From the NCBI GenBank assembly GCA_023376005.1, contig CM042145.1, forward strand, positions 93,342,216 through 93,406,215: DNA of 64,000 nt, written 5' to 3'. The stretch is from Doryteuthis pealeii. Lineage: Eukaryota; Mollusca; Cephalopoda; Myopsida; Loliginidae. Position 1 is the stretch's first letter. The number at the start of each line of letters is the position of its first letter. The position numbers were made by a program, and so were the translations under genes. The notes beneath the pieces were generated by a model. The model was not told the DNA's origin. It did no database searches and saw only the letters and a program-made list of their open reading frames with translations. Positions 20,753 through 31,625 of the stretch are shown here, one piece after another.

Positions 20753-21175
20753 TTTAAGAGCTAGTGCCAGATAGTTCAATATGTAAAAAATATTACTATA
20801 TATATTTATAGGTATAAGTATCCAACTGACTGGTATATAGGGAATAATTCTATTTGGGTTCATCGATATCTAAAATATAATATTTAATAAGTATAATAAA
20901 TTTAATAAACATAATAAATATAATTCTTTAAATGTATTTGGTTGCTTTTCTGTTGCTTTTATTATTGTCATCATATATATGGTTTTACGTGGGTGTGTTC
21001 GAAGAGATGAGTTTTTACTGTTCTTATAAAAGAGAAAGAAAATAAAAAAAAATCTCTATTCTAGTTTTTCTCAGTCTTTATGTAATAGGATATCTGATGA
21101 GACTAGGTTTATATTAATTTCTGGTCGAAATAAATTCATAATAGCCAAATGACGGTTTGTTAAGTTTTTCTTACT

Positions 21176-21180
<5 letters not shown>
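20753..21180. other. Gene-free spacer
   Basis: AT-rich. GTATCCAACTGACTGGTATA at about 20816 is also found at 29107, 35590 and 60600, marking a shared low-copy repeat. Confidence 0.45.

Positions 21181-21242
<62 letters not shown>
21180..21242. repeat. (TA)n microsatellite
   Basis: About 31 TA units, followed by GGTGAGTGTGATAAAAAG. Confidence 0.95.
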
Positions 21243-21244
<2 letters not shown>

Positions 21245-21350
21245 TGAGTGTGATAAAAAGTTTTCGGTTCAAGAACTGTAGATCCAAAATTACGATTACG
21301 AAAAATGCGATTACTCGTATCTGTCCTGAAATTAACCATATTATTTTACA

Positions 21351-21740
21351 CTAGCAGGACCTGTGGATATACCACTGTATGATAATTTAATTAATACAAC
21401 GTCTGATATGTTTACATTTTTTATATGTTTATTTAAGCCAAATAGTTCAATATGTAAAAGTATAATAATCTTGATTGATCCGTGCGCTCATCCCCTCTCT
21501 CTATCTTCCCCTACTCCCGTTCTTTCTTTCTTTTTTCCTTTTCCTTTCCTTTCCTTTCTTTCTTTCTTTCTTTCTAATAAAACCCGAATGATTCATTATT
21601 TAGCTGAAGTAACGAGACTCATAAGAAATAAGAATTTGGCGGATAAGCAACACCAGATAGTTAGTATTTACATTTTTGCATTTCATCTTGGACGATTTGG
21701 TCGGACACTTTTTTAAACTAGGGTGTGTTGCTAGATGATA
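21351..21740 (-). mobile_element. HEL-H (Helitron-like) with internal (TTTC)n
   Basis: The 3' end on the reverse strand is the CTGTGG/CCACAG-type hairpin (one mismatch here) and CTAG at 21351-21354. The interior holds a CTTTC/TTTC microsatellite at about 21520-21575. The 5' end is not resolved. The 117-codon frame through it has no recognised domain. The mirror copy is 43480-43868. Confidence 0.45.
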
Positions 21741-21890
21741 ACGGTCGTAGAATTAAGGAACACGAGTATTAATATATATAGATTAAGATTATGAATAATG
21801 TTTAGTGACGATATTTCCAAGAGAGGGGCGTTGTTTGTATCACAGAATCCTTATAATATAAAATAGTCGAACTCTTCTATTTTATAATTA

Positions 21891-22225
21891 TACAAGAATC
21901 GGCTGCCCGGCGTTGCTTGGGTTGAGGGTTATAATAAAAAGTTAGTCTCGCAGATCCATTGATTGTTTTGGTCTTACATAATTGATTTATATTTTATTCA
22001 CGAACGTAACCAATGCTTTTCCCTTTTCTTATTATGCAAATCCTAATTTTTAAATATCTTTCCAGATATAAATAAAATCTCCATTATTTTTGTACCCCCC
22101 CTAAAAAACAAGCTTGGGTGATAGTAAACGTGTACATATATCTACATTGTTGTTAATTGTTTTATTTTCGTACTTTCATCCGGACATACATACATACATA
22201 CACACAAATGCCCTTTATATATCTA
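21891..22225 (-). mobile_element. HEL-P, tandem unit
   Basis: Reverse-strand HEL-P: it starts TAGATATATAAAGGGCATTT, contains ATGTATGTATGTCCGGATGA and ends CGCCGGGCAGCCGATTCTTG, with CTTG in place of CTAG. It abuts the next unit directly. Confidence 0.65.
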
Positions 22226-22707
22226 CTAGAAGTGGCTACCCGGCGTCGTCGGGGTAGAGGTTTTATTTTTAAAAAAAGTTAGTCTCGCAGATCCATTATT
22301 ACTTATTGTGAGTGAGATCCTCGGTGGTTGCCCCATAAAAATCCCCACGGAAATATATAACAATATAGTAAGAAATTTCCATTCAATGATTTACAATTAA
22401 AAAAGATATAAATGATGCAATTAATTCAATCAATCAATATTACATTTCAAAGGGAAAAAAAACAAAACAAAAACATACAAAAAAAAAGATAAACAAAATA
22501 ACATGCTAATGACTTTCCCTTCTATTAATTTTCAAATTTGAATTTTTAAATATCTTCCCAAAGATAAATCAACTCTTCATTATTTTTGCTCAAAAACCAA
22601 GCCCTGGTGATATTTAATATGTACATGTATTTACTTTGTCGTTAATTGTTTTATTTTCGTAGTTTCCCCCGGACATACAGATTCACACAACTGCCCTTTA
22701 TATATGT
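22226..22707 (-). mobile_element. HEL-P, tandem unit
   Basis: It ends (reverse strand) CGCCGGGTAGCCACTTCTAG at 22226, with the hairpin CTACCC...GGGTAG before CTAG. It contains an A-rich insertion at about 22450-22500. Confidence 0.65.
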
Positions 22708-22717
22708 ATATATATTT

Positions 22718-23000
22718 ACCAACCCATCCGCACGAGCAGGATGCGACACAAGGTCAATTTCTTAAGCGGAGTTCAACAGGTTTGAATTCAGAGTTTTCAT
22801 TCTCCTAGACCGGTTGCCTAACCAAGGTTAAATAGCCCAGTCTGCCCTACTATTTACCCATAGCTGGAGGGAGAGTAGGATTCATACCTTTCCCAAGAGT
22901 ATTAGCGCTAAGTGAAATGCAATTACCACGTCCAGGATTTGAACTCGGGTCGACGAGTCCATTTCCCATGACTTTAACCATTACACCAGGCGCTTCCTTT
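22718..23000 (-). mobile_element. SINE-B (tRNA-Gln-like), full length
   Basis: Reverse strand: head GGAAGCGCCTGGTGTAATGG, B-box GAGTTCAAATCC, body and tail GTTGGTAAATATAT. The mirror copy at 42253-42540 has the same boundaries. Confidence 0.9.
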
Positions 23001-23301
23001 ATATATGTATAGAAGATAGATAGATATAGTCTGAGGCATCTGGAGAAGGTCGAAGATTTTCTTTTGGCAGAAAAAGTACTACCTAGACAAATAATTGTAT
23101 GTATTTACGTTGGGCAAAATCCAACACTTGCTATTTAAGCAGTGCATAGCTGAAGGCGCTCTTCGCATAACGGTTATCCTTGCAGTAAATGGACTCATCC
23201 ATACGGTAATCATCGTAGGAAATTGACTCATTGACTTCAAATCATGGATAAGTCTTTTGAATGGATGATTAGTTATTTGACTATCATTTCCTCCAACGGT
23301 A

Positions 23302-23718
23302 TATAAGAGGGTGAGTCAAAAAGTAATGCCATTTTGTTTAGGACAGGTATAATTACCAACACAGGAACGTGTATCATACATAAAAATGAAGCTTGGCCCT
23401 CTGTGGATCACATCCCTACTGGAATAATCACTATCATCTGTTCGGCCCCATGAAAGATGGTTTGAGAGGCAAACATTATTCCAGTGACGGGGAAGTGAAA
23501 TCTGTTGTGAAGAAGTGGCTCAAAGAACAGTCATCAGAATTTTACAGGCAGGAATACATGCTCTCATTCAAAGGTTGAACATCGCTTTTGAGAGAAACAG
23601 TGACTATGTGGAGAAGTAGTGATGTGATCCATAGAGGACCAGCTTCATTTTGATGTATGTTCCGTGTTGGTAATTATACCTGTCCTAAACAAAATGGCAT
23701 TACTTTTTGACTCACCTC

Positions 23719-23722
<4 letters not shown>
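23302..23722 (+). mobile_element. Mariner MITE with ~60-bp TIRs and transposase remnant
   Basis: The TIRs begin GAGGGTGAGTCAAAAAGTAA and extend through GCCATTTTGTTTAGGACAGG on both sides (23307-23367 and 23658-23720), next to TA. The interior still encodes the C-terminus of a mariner transposase: HYHLFGPMKDGLRGKHYSSD, EVKSVVKKWLKEQSSEFYR and, after a frameshift, a LIQRLNIAFERN-type end. The residues before HLFG (WNNHY) lack the catalytic Asp expected there (SDYHLF). Deletion derivative mobilised in trans. The mirror copy is 41529-41950. Confidence 0.85.
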
Positions 23723-23760
<38 letters not shown>

Positions 23761-23761
23761 T

Positions 23762-24300
23762 ATAACATCCCGACGAAAATGATTACAAATAGACTTTATT
23801 GTCTGAGAAAACTCAAACAGAAACAATACAAAACAGAAGAATACAAAGAAGATGTGTGTACAGAATAAATGTTCCGATAGAAAAAATCCTTTCAGATAAT
23901 CCTGAGGCTACTGAACAGAGAATTAAAGTCGTCACTTACTGTTTAGAAAGGCCCTCGTGTAACAGGTATACGGAATGTACATGGGATGTGAAACCTCCAT
24001 CCCACCGTTCTGTAGATAAAAGTAAATAAACTGGTGTGTGTGACCTCCGTAAAGCCGGAGGTCGAAAAAGCAGTCGTGTAACAGGTACACGGAATACCTG
24101 TGGAAAGCGAAGCCCCCACCCCAGTCCTAAAGGACAGAGAAGACACAACGGGGGTACTGTATGACGGCTGGAGAGTCTACGAGAAAATAGGATTTGACTA
24201 TTTATACTACCGGCCACAACGCCCCCTAGTGGCCTAACGGAAAACCATGGCAAGTAAGAGAAATAATACCAACAATGGCTGTTTGCATTGCACATGACTA
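23762..24300 (-). mobile_element. LTR-like unit (TATA box and poly(A) signal)
   Basis: Reverse strand, best read in the mirror copy 40962-41510: GGCCACTAGGGGGCGTTGTG, then GTATAAATAG (TATA box) and about 420 bp later CAATAAAGTC (polyadenylation signal) close to the end TTTTCGTCGGGATG. Two copies of a ~30-bp motif (ATTCCGTGTACCTGTTACAC) lie between. This is the promoter-to-polyA plan of a solo LTR. No flanking coding region or confirmed target duplication. The 119- and 67-codon frames are not genes. Confidence 0.45.
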
Positions 24301-24303
24301 TAT

Positions 24304-24536
24304 TACCTGTTAGCTCACTCGGTAGAGTGTTCAGCTAGAATCCGCAAGGTTCTTAATTAGATACCGACCCTCGCCAACTCAGCAGTATCTGTGCGGTAAA
24401 GTAAGGAGCTGGTGGTAGGTGTGGCGCTCCAGCTCAGACGCAAAAACAATCTCCTTGATCCAGCGCTAGAGAAAAGGAGATAGACACCCTCGCTGATTGG
24501 CTGATACCGACTTTAGGCCATCCTGACCACTTACTA
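24304..24536 (+). mobile_element. SINE-A (tRNA-Lys-like)
   Basis: Head CTGTTAGCTCACTCGGTAGA, B-box region TTAGATACC (decayed), body CTCCAGCTCAGACGC, GGAGATAGACACCCTCGCTG. It abuts the LTR-like unit. Confidence 0.85.
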
Positions 24537-24852
24537 GCAACAATAAAACACCCCCGCGTGTTGTGAAAATAATGTTTGAAGGATATTGCATGAGGCGGGG
24601 GAGTAAATGTCAGAGGGTCTTTATCATAAGTAAGCAAAATCATCCTATTTATTAAAGGAGTAAAAGATAAAACAATTTGAAATGGAAAATTACTCCTGTC
24701 CTACTCAAATGATATGTTGCGTGTATCTATTACTCATTAGATAAATTATTAATTTGAATATTTTGCGCATAGATTTTACATAAAATCGTAGGTATCTATT
24801 TATTTGTAAACGTTTTAGTAAACTTCTTGTTACTAAAAAAATAGAAATCCAA

Positions 24853-25016
24853 CAATTCTCCCTCCAGCTATGGGTAAATAGTAGGGCAGACAAGGCTCTT
24901 TATCCTTGGTTAGGCAACCAGTCTAGAAGAAGGAAAACTCTGAATTCAAACCTGTTAAACTCTGCTTAAGAAATTGACCTTGTGTCACATCCTGCTGGTG
25001 CGGAGGGTTGGTAAAT
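24853..25016 (+). mobile_element. SINE-B 3' half
   Basis: Starts at CCTCCAGCTATGGGTAAATA and runs to the tail GTGCGGAGGGTTGGTAAATA; no tRNA-like head. Confidence 0.8.
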
Positions 25017-25127
25017 ATCTATACCCTAAAGTGGATATACATGAAAAAACAATTCATGATGAGTAGACAAAAATAATTTCATTGACTGAGCAAATTTAAA
25101 ATGAATGGAATACAAACATGACTGCCT

Positions 25128-25280
25128 TATCAGCTTGGGGCTTTAGAATACACCGACTGCACCTCTGCAGAAGGGTAAGACCCCTGCCCCCCAATAGGGC
25201 CACCTCTCGGCCGTGGGTGGCAACCCATGATGCTTAAGAATGGAACCCTGGTGGCAACATTCCACTTTGACCCTTACTTA
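25128..25280 (+). mobile_element. R-family 5' body fragment
   Basis: TTAGAATACACCGACTGCAC to CACTTTGACCCTTACTTAGG; the mirror copy is 40005-40140. Confidence 0.75.
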
Positions 25281-25744
25281 GGCTTTTTGCAGAGAAATTG
25301 TGTATGTCTGAGGTGCCATGCAAACTGCGTCAGTTGTGCATTTGAAATTTCAGTCATGCAAGATGAAGCATGCAGAAAAAAATGCTGGTTGTTCCTTTTG
25401 TGTTGAAACTGTTACGATTCGTGTGGTTACTAAAAAAAGAAAAGGGCAAGAGTAAAAAACAATTAAAAAAAATGCTTACTTTAATTTAGAGTGTATATAA
25501 CATAGGCATGTTTTTATTCTATGCATTAACGATTTTGACAATGAATTAGTTGACTAATTAATAGACTATTATGAATAGAGAATATTGTGACGTAGGCTGT
25601 GACGTAGTTTTTGTTACTGAAAGAAAGACACCCAATCTCCATTATTAACAGATGATGCTGATATAATGAATATGTAAATACCTTGGTACCCCCTCACTAT
25701 AATCCGATTGGACAGTGTCATGTATAAATAGTCGACACTGTGTT

Positions 25745-25950
25745 GTTCTTATACCTATTGCCTCCAACCCGTCTTTCGGGACGGGGGTCCAGTGCGCTTC
25801 GGCCACTGGACCGGTGAGATGGTAAATTAATAGCGTCGATCCCAGAGGGCCATCCCTCCAGGCAATACTGCCCCTTTGACTTAAAGGGGCAGGGCTGGTT
25901 TATTGCCCAGCGCCTGAGGCGCCCCCTTGAGGGGAATGCATATTCATGGT
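25745..25950 (-). mobile_element. SINE-E (GC-rich)
   Basis: A GC-rich block in AT-rich surroundings, with GCGTCGATCCCAGAGGG, two small hairpins (GCCCCTTT..AAAGGGGC and GCCTGAGGCGC) and CCCCTTGAGGGG. The same sequence forms the 262-bp insertion with target duplication at 36418-36679, which shows it is mobile. The B-box-like GTCGATCCC suggests a tRNA-type promoter. Confidence 0.6.
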
Positions 25951-26155
25951 GTAAATGCACAAAAACAAATTAACCAACATATTTACTCTTAAAACATTAT
26001 CAAAGAACGCAACATTAGCAGAAAGGTTAGTGAGATTTGTGAAAACTGAATTCAAGTAAGTCGGCGGGTCGTAGTTGGGACCCCTGTTTTACAGGGATGG
26101 TTTTGGCATTAATAACCCGCGAAGTTCGATATGCCATTAAACAAAAAACTAAACG

Positions 26156-26375
26156 AAACCAACCCCTCCGCAATAGGAAGGATACGACACTTAATTTTAA
26201 AGTTGTGTATTGCGAGTTTATTGTAGGCGCACATAACATAACAGTGAATCATCGTTGGTCTTCAAATTCTGGACGAGGCTGTTCGCATTTCACATAGCGC
26301 TGATACCTCTAGGGAAAGGTATTTATCTAACTATTCTGCCTCCAGCCATGGGTAAATAGTAGGACATACAACTTT
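26156..26375 (+). mobile_element. SINE-B, rearranged and split by MITE M3
   Basis: 26156-26200 resembles the tail in reverse orientation; 26225-26375 is a forward SINE-B (GGCGCACATAACATAACAGT, TTCAAATTCTGGACGAGG, CCATGGGTAAATAGTAGGAC). The element resumes after M3 at about 26826-26880 (CAACCGGTCAAGAAGAAGGA). Confidence 0.6.
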
Positions 26376-26383
26376 TGGTAATT

Positions 26384-26824
26384 TTCACCTTTAGTTGGCT
26401 AAATTCCTAGCAAATAAGGCAATTAGAGTAACCTTCCTTGACTTTCACTTCGAAACAAGCCGGTAGCTATTTTGAAAATCTCCGTGCGAAATAAACAAAT
26501 CTTAGAAACTTTTTCGAAAACAATACAACTGCATGCTTTAACACAAAAATATCATAAAATGTGTTATTAATAACAATTAAGTTCATTTCATATAATTTTA
26601 TGCTCGGAATTTAGCCAACTGACTTTCACTTTGAAACAAGCCGGTGGCCATTTTGAAAGTCTCCGTACGAAATACACAAATCTTAGAAACTTTTCGAAAA
26701 CAATACAACTGCATGCTTTAACACAAAAATATCATAAAATGAATTCTTAATAACAATTAAGTTCATTTCAGATAATTCGCGCACAATTTATTGCTAGGAA
26801 TTTAGCCAACTAAAGGTGAAAATT
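26384..26824. mobile_element. MITE M3 with 34-bp TIRs and internal tandem duplication
   Basis: TTTTCACCTTTAGTTGGCTA at the left and its complement TAGCCAACTAAAGGTGAAAA at the right. The interior is two ~180-bp repeats, each with GAAACAAGCCGGT and CTGCATGCTTTAACACAAAA. Inserted into SINE-B. The mirror copy is 38438-38885. Confidence 0.8.
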
Positions 26825-27124
26825 GTCCCGCTTTTTAACGTTGGTCTGTCAACCGGTCAAGAAGAAGGAACACTGGACTAATTGGCTATTCTTGCCCAAA
26901 TAGGCGACAAATTGTACTCCACGACCAAACTAGGTTAGGAGATAAATCTTTCTTTCTTTTCTATTGCTGGTTGGAGTTCAGAGTTTTCCTTCTCCTAGGC
27001 TGGTTGCAGTATCAAAGTAAAGAACCTAATCTGCATTATTACATGTATACTCACCTGACGAACACTGGTCAAGGGATTCGACAAATCATTAAAGAGGGGT
27101 TCGGGTTAAATCGAAATTAACGGA

Positions 27125-27424
27125 CCTAAATTTCACCATCGTATGTCACCCCGCCGAAAGAAAAAATACCAAAAATCAGAGAATTAACCGAATTTAATGA
27201 AATTTTCAGTGTGATATATTAATAATAAATATATAATGCACCATTATTTATTAAAAAACTTTTACATTTTTTCAGGTCTTGGAGTAACTTGAACCAACTT
27301 TTGAACCACGTTCTTTGAGAATCTATGTTACGCTTCAAAGATACGTGTTCAAAGTTAACTGACCTGAAACAATGTTTTTTTTAAATTTTTTCTTTCGGTA
27401 GGGTGACATACGATGGTGTAATTT
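27125..27424. mobile_element. MITE M2 with ~35-bp TIRs
   Basis: TTTCACCATCGTATGTCACC and GGTGACATACGATGGTGTAA bracket a ~300-bp palindromic interior (GGTCAGTTAACTTTGAAC-type motif and complement). Copies also lie at about 37617-38137 and 58557-58897; the right-arm copy carries an internal duplication with a HEL-H end. Confidence 0.8.
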
Positions 27425-27487
27425 AATCCGTGGTTCGCGGTACCCCAAGTTTCTATTATTATCAATAATATTCGGTAACGATATTTC

Positions 27488-27490
<3 letters not shown>

Positions 27491-27541
<51 letters not shown>
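27491..27541. repeat. (GA)n microsatellite
   Basis: About 25 GA units. The mirror (CT)n is at 37494-37548, and the interrupted third copy at 58957-59005. Confidence 0.95.
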
Positions 27542-27543
<2 letters not shown>

Positions 27544-27570
27544 CGCGGTATCACTCCCCTATAATATTTG

Positions 27571-27846
27571 GAGGCGCATGGTGTAATGGTTACCGTCGGT
27601 GGAAATGAACACGGCGAAACGAGTTCAAATCCTGGATGAGGCTGTTTGCATTTTGCTAATACCCTTGGGAAAGGTACGAATCCAATTTTTCTTCCGCGAG
27701 CTATGGGTGAATAGTAGGACGGACTGGGCTCTTTAATCTTGGTTAGGCAACCGATCTAGGAGAAGGAAAACTCTGAATTCAAACCTGTTAAACTCCGCTT
27801 AAGAAATGTCGCATCCTACCCGTGCAGAGGGTTGGTAAATATGTAT
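27571..27846 (+). mobile_element. SINE-B (tRNA-Gln-like), reference copy
   Basis: GGAGGCGCATGGTGTAATGG head with the A-box ATGGTGTAATGGTTA, B-box GAGTTCAAATCC, both close to tRNA-Gln; body ends GCAGAGGGTTGGTAAATATG. About 275 bp. Confidence 0.92.
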
Positions 27847-27880
27847 AATATAAAAGTAAACTGTTGTATTTCATAATTAA

Positions 27881-28491
27881 TAGCAATTATATGTACCCTC
27901 CTGGTGCTAGAATTTAATATTATTATAATAAAATATTATATTAAAATTAGAAAAAGCTAATGAAACTAAATAAGAATGCAAATAAAAAGATTTGAAACAG
28001 AGGGTGTATATCGAAAAATAGAACAACTGAAACTTACTCTCATCTCTTTCGTCTTTTATTGCTAAATTCTCCTAATTTAATTTTAGTTAAAATAGTAAAG
28101 AATAAAATTACAGTTATTTCTTCTTCTAATGGATTTATTTTAAGATTTCTCCCGAAATGTTTGTTCATATTCATTAAGATAAACCAAACAATTAGAAATC
28201 ATTAATTCTAAGCACATATTTATTAAAATCAGATTTTTAATGTCAATACACAAATTAGCCTTCCCATTCACACTGTAAACCGCTATTTTGTTGTATATAT
28301 AAATAAATTGCGTGTTTATTGTATATCGATAGGGTCAACTGTATTAATAATGTAAACAATTTTATTAATAATTGAGTTTAAATAAAAATAAAATCACAGA
28401 CAATGTGACGTAAAATAACTAGGGAATTGACTTTAGTAGTAATATACTTTCGATTACAGACAGAAAAAACACAATCTCCATTATAATAAGA
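27881..28491 (-). mobile_element. HEL-D (Helitron-like)
   Basis: Reverse strand starts TCTTATTATAATGGAGATTG; the 3' hairpin is GCACCAGGAGGGTAC (decayed) and CTAT in place of CTAG. It lacks the SINE-E found inside its right-arm counterpart. Confidence 0.75.
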
Positions 28492-28494
28492 TAT

Positions 28495-28690
28495 AATCTG
28501 ATTGATTGATCGGTAGATTTTACCGGCATGTTAACCCATCTGTGGTTATTCTATTGGTTAGGGAATTGCGTACGTTGTACGTTTATATTTACATTTTTTG
28601 TGTAGTTGTTTGTTAAGAGTATCTTTTTTTGCACACGGTTATATGATATCAAGTATTCTTATCTAATACAAATAATTTACAAATAGATCT
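28495..28690 (-). mobile_element. LINE-2 3' UTR and tail fragment
   Basis: ATTTTACCGGCATGTTAACC (tail on the reverse strand) and following 3' UTR sequence similar to 12690-12790. Copies at 36110-36240 and 60000-60180. Confidence 0.55.
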
Positions 28691-29095
28691 GTTTGACCCG
28701 AAAACAAGAAAACGTTTCTTTTCAAATTTCAAAACATAATCGTTTATGACATAATTAATTTCGAATGTTTTTCTTGTGTTACTCGTTTTAAAAAAATCAG
28801 AACACTCTGTCCTGAAGATGATCTCTTGTTTGCATGCCTGATATTTTGTTTCTATTATTTAGTTTATTTCATTTTCTTTTATATTTGAAATAGTTTTAAA
28901 TAGATTACTCTGTGTGTGTAAATAAATTTTGATCGAAACACGTATTAACAAATTACAGTAATAAGTTTCACCATACCATAGTATATATGTAAAATAACCT
29001 ATAACTTATAATCTGATGGATTCATTTTCATTTTTCTCCCTTACGACACACCACACACACCACACACACAACACACACACATATATATATAAGGT
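28690..29095 (+). mobile_element. Penelope-like end fragment (tentative)
   Basis: Contains TCCTGAAGATGATCTCTTGT and ATCGAAACACGTATTAACAA, phrases typical of Penelope-like element ends, then an AC-rich and TA-rich tract. No coding remnant. Copies at 35620-36060 and 60190-60590. Confidence 0.35.
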
Positions 29096-29259
29096 AAAAA
29101 GAAATCCAACTGACTGGTATGTAGGGTGATTCTATTTGGGATCATCAATATCTACTGTACATCCACAATGTATGCTGATATTGATGGAAACTTAGATATT
29201 TATACAAGGATTTTTACAAATACCTAAAGAAGCTCAATTTATAATAACTAATAAATAAT

Positions 29260-29261
<2 letters not shown>

Positions 29262-29327
<66 letters not shown>
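29262..29327. repeat. (TA)n microsatellite
   Basis: About 32 TA units immediately before SINE-A. Confidence 0.95.
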
Positions 29328-29330
<3 letters not shown>

Positions 29331-29570
29331 CCGGTTTAGCCAGTCGGTAGACCGACTAGGAACCACAAGAGTTCCGAGTTCCGAGTTCGATACCTTCTGG
29401 CACTCGCCAATCAGCGTATGATTAGCACATGGACAGTGCGGTAGATTGAGGAGCTGTGGTAGATGTGGCCCTCCATCTCAGAAGCCCAAAAATCTCCTGG
29501 TTCTAGTGTTAGTGAAAAGGTGATAGACTCCTTCGCTTCAGGTCACTCCGACGACTCTACTTTTTAAAAA
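29328..29570 (+). mobile_element. SINE-A, diverged subfamily
   Basis: Head GCCGGTTTAGCCAGTCGGTA. Shared duplication of the B-box region (GTTCCGAGTTCCGAGTTCGA) in all three copies (also 35148-35386 and 60826-61062), so they derive from one insertion. Confidence 0.85.
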
Positions 29571-29572
29571 AT

Positions 29573-29615
<43 letters not shown>

Positions 29616-30362
29616 AATACTGTCCATCAGATCTCATCAAAATGTTATAATGGCCAAATCTTTAAAAAAGATACTAGACAGACCGCTTTGTGAGAAGATA
29701 TTCGTACTAAAAATCAAAATGCAATAAAATGCCAATCAGTTTCGCTTTAATGCATCCGAATATGCTTAATTATCTCAAATATCAGATCCAAATCAGTGTT
29801 TCGAACGTTCTTAGACCACAAACCCAATGCCCAAACCCCTCAACATCTATTCCATTTTTGGTGGCGTCATACGGTATTGTCAAGCAATCCTTGGAATCAT
29901 TTCAAGACAAAGCCGCTAACGTCCAAGCCAGGCACGGTTCATGCTGGGTGGTTTCCATCAGACCCTAGCTGTTCTTCCTGTCCCTGACGTCGCCATTGTT
30001 GTCAGTGATGACCTCTCCAATTCTATCCTTGTCACTGTCGCTGAAGAGGAAGAGCCTCCGGGACCGTGGCGCGGTTTAGGTCAGAAGTGAAATCGTGAGA
30101 GCAGGACGTAGGGTCTGTAAGAAGAAACGAGCAGTAGGGTTTATTCAAAAGAATTTGTATGAATCATAGAATTCAGATACTGTCCTTTCAGTAAGTACGT
30201 AAACTATAAGCCGAAACAATCTCTCAATGTTCGTTGACGCTGATTATTGAATCTGTAGATACCTTTAAAATGTATGTTTATATCTATAAATACGCAGGAC
30301 TAAGGATTTCTAATGTTATTGAGAGTATAAATATGTTTTGTGGACAAACTTTGAAACGGATA
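29616..30362. other. U block: unassigned low-copy sequence
   Basis: About 750 bp of normal complexity, present once per copy (also 34330-35095 and 61110-61885). A frame through GTCGCTGAAGAGGAAGAGCC gives VAEEEEPPGPW but is closed by a stop in the other two copies. No promoter, LTR terminus or domain is recognised. It could be an LTR-type or host low-copy sequence. Confidence 0.4.
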
Positions 30363-30391
30363 TCCTGAGAGTGATCGTCTTAAAAACAAAA

Positions 30392-30965
30392 AAGTTGGTT
30401 GGATTTTACGGCATGTCAGCCTTGGTTATTCATTCTTGTCTGGTATTTTAATTTTTTTTTCAATCTCACTTTTTAAAAAACTTATTTCTTTAAACTATTT
30501 AAAAATCTATTTAACCCATAGATGGGACTCTAACAGGTACTACCACCCAGGATCATAGTGAACCTGGACTAATGGCAATAAAGTAGTACTCCACAATCCC
30601 CAGAGCTCCAGAATTGAAACTTCACCATTAGATGCAATTTACTGTCCTCCTCAGGACACTAAGTCTCTCAGCCACTGCCTTCTAGCACATATATGATAAA
30701 AAGGATTAGAGTCTTGCCATAAGGGCAATAGGGCGGGACAATCATATAGGTGCTAGCGCTTGACATGACCAGCCAATTGATTGGAGGGGGCCTCTCAACT
30801 GCCTATCTAGCCCAAGCAAAACCAGAGTGGTGTATTGTTTGTCATGCACTGCTCAGTCACCAGGATTCTGTCCCTAAGCATAACGGGTCACCACATAAGG
30901 CCCGCAGGTGGCCCATTGAGATGATCATACCTCTCCACAGAGGTGAAGCGGTACAAATAAGAATA
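30392..30965 (-). mobile_element. R-family, near full length (~570 bp)
   Basis: From the tail (TTGGATTTTACGGCATGTCA on the + strand) to GCACCTCTGTGGAGAGGTA on the reverse strand. No coding capacity. Copies 33720-34310 and 61900-62478. Confidence 0.85.
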
Positions 30966-30986
30966 GTTACAGAAACTACATGATTT

Positions 30987-31246
30987 AAGGGCCGGTTAGC
31001 TCAGTCGGTAGAGCGTTCGGCTAGAAACCACAAGGTTCCTAGTTCGATACCCGCCCTCGCCAACTCAGCGTATGAGTAGCACAGGGATCTGTGCGGTAAA
31101 GTAAGGAGCTGATGGTAGGTTGGGCGCTCCACCTCAGAATGCTAAAATAATCTCCTTGGTCTAGCGCTAGTGAAAAGGGGATAGACTCCTCGCTGTCTCG
31201 CCGATCACCGACATGCCGCCCCGGACGACTTTACTTTACTTTACAT
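30987..31246 (+). mobile_element. SINE-A (tRNA-Lys-like), full length
   Basis: Intact head and B-box (CCTAGTTCGATACCCGCC). The third copy keeps only the first 100 bp of it (62503-62600), with a deletion at AGGAT. Confidence 0.92.
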
Positions 31247-31489
31247 GATTCTTTGAAAAATTATTATCAATACACAGGAATACTTGAAAACAATTAACTG
31301 TATTCAGGATTAATAGCAGTTAAACATGTTTAATTCAGCTGAATAATCTAGCTTGAATTTTCAGAGTCTTTCTTCTCTTGATTGGTTGCTTAAACAAGGC
31401 TAAAAACCCAGTCTGCCATACTATTGTACACATAGATAAGGGGGTGATACAAATTAGTCACGCTTTTTACAAAGAATATAAATGCACTC

Positions 31490-31625
31490 GTTGTTCTAAT
31501 GTTAAAGTCTATTGAAATGGACATGGCAAACGAGTTCAAATCTTGGAACGAGGCTGTTGCATTTCACATAGCGCTTCATTAACCCTTGAAGGTATGAATA
31601 CAACTGTACCCCTTCCAGCTATGGG
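31490..31625 (+). mobile_element. SINE-B 5' part, interrupted by R-family
   Basis: Head to CCAGCTATGGGGTAAATAG. The remainder resumes at about 32206 after the R insertion and runs to the hinge. The third copy shows it uninterrupted at 62775-63005. Confidence 0.8.

Noticed and set aside
23936..24295. A 119-codon protein conserved in both arms (also 40967-41326)
   Set aside because: It overlaps the TATA box and LTR-like regulatory sequence, has no domain and differs between arms without codon-position bias.
27571..27645. A genuine tRNA-Gln gene
   Set aside because: A- and B-boxes match but the cloverleaf is incomplete and the copy continues into the SINE-B body.
29729..30090. A conserved short protein in the U block (VAEEEEPPGPW)
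   Set aside because: The frame is closed by a stop in two of the three copies and is open in the left arm only through a 1-base difference in an error-rich stretch.
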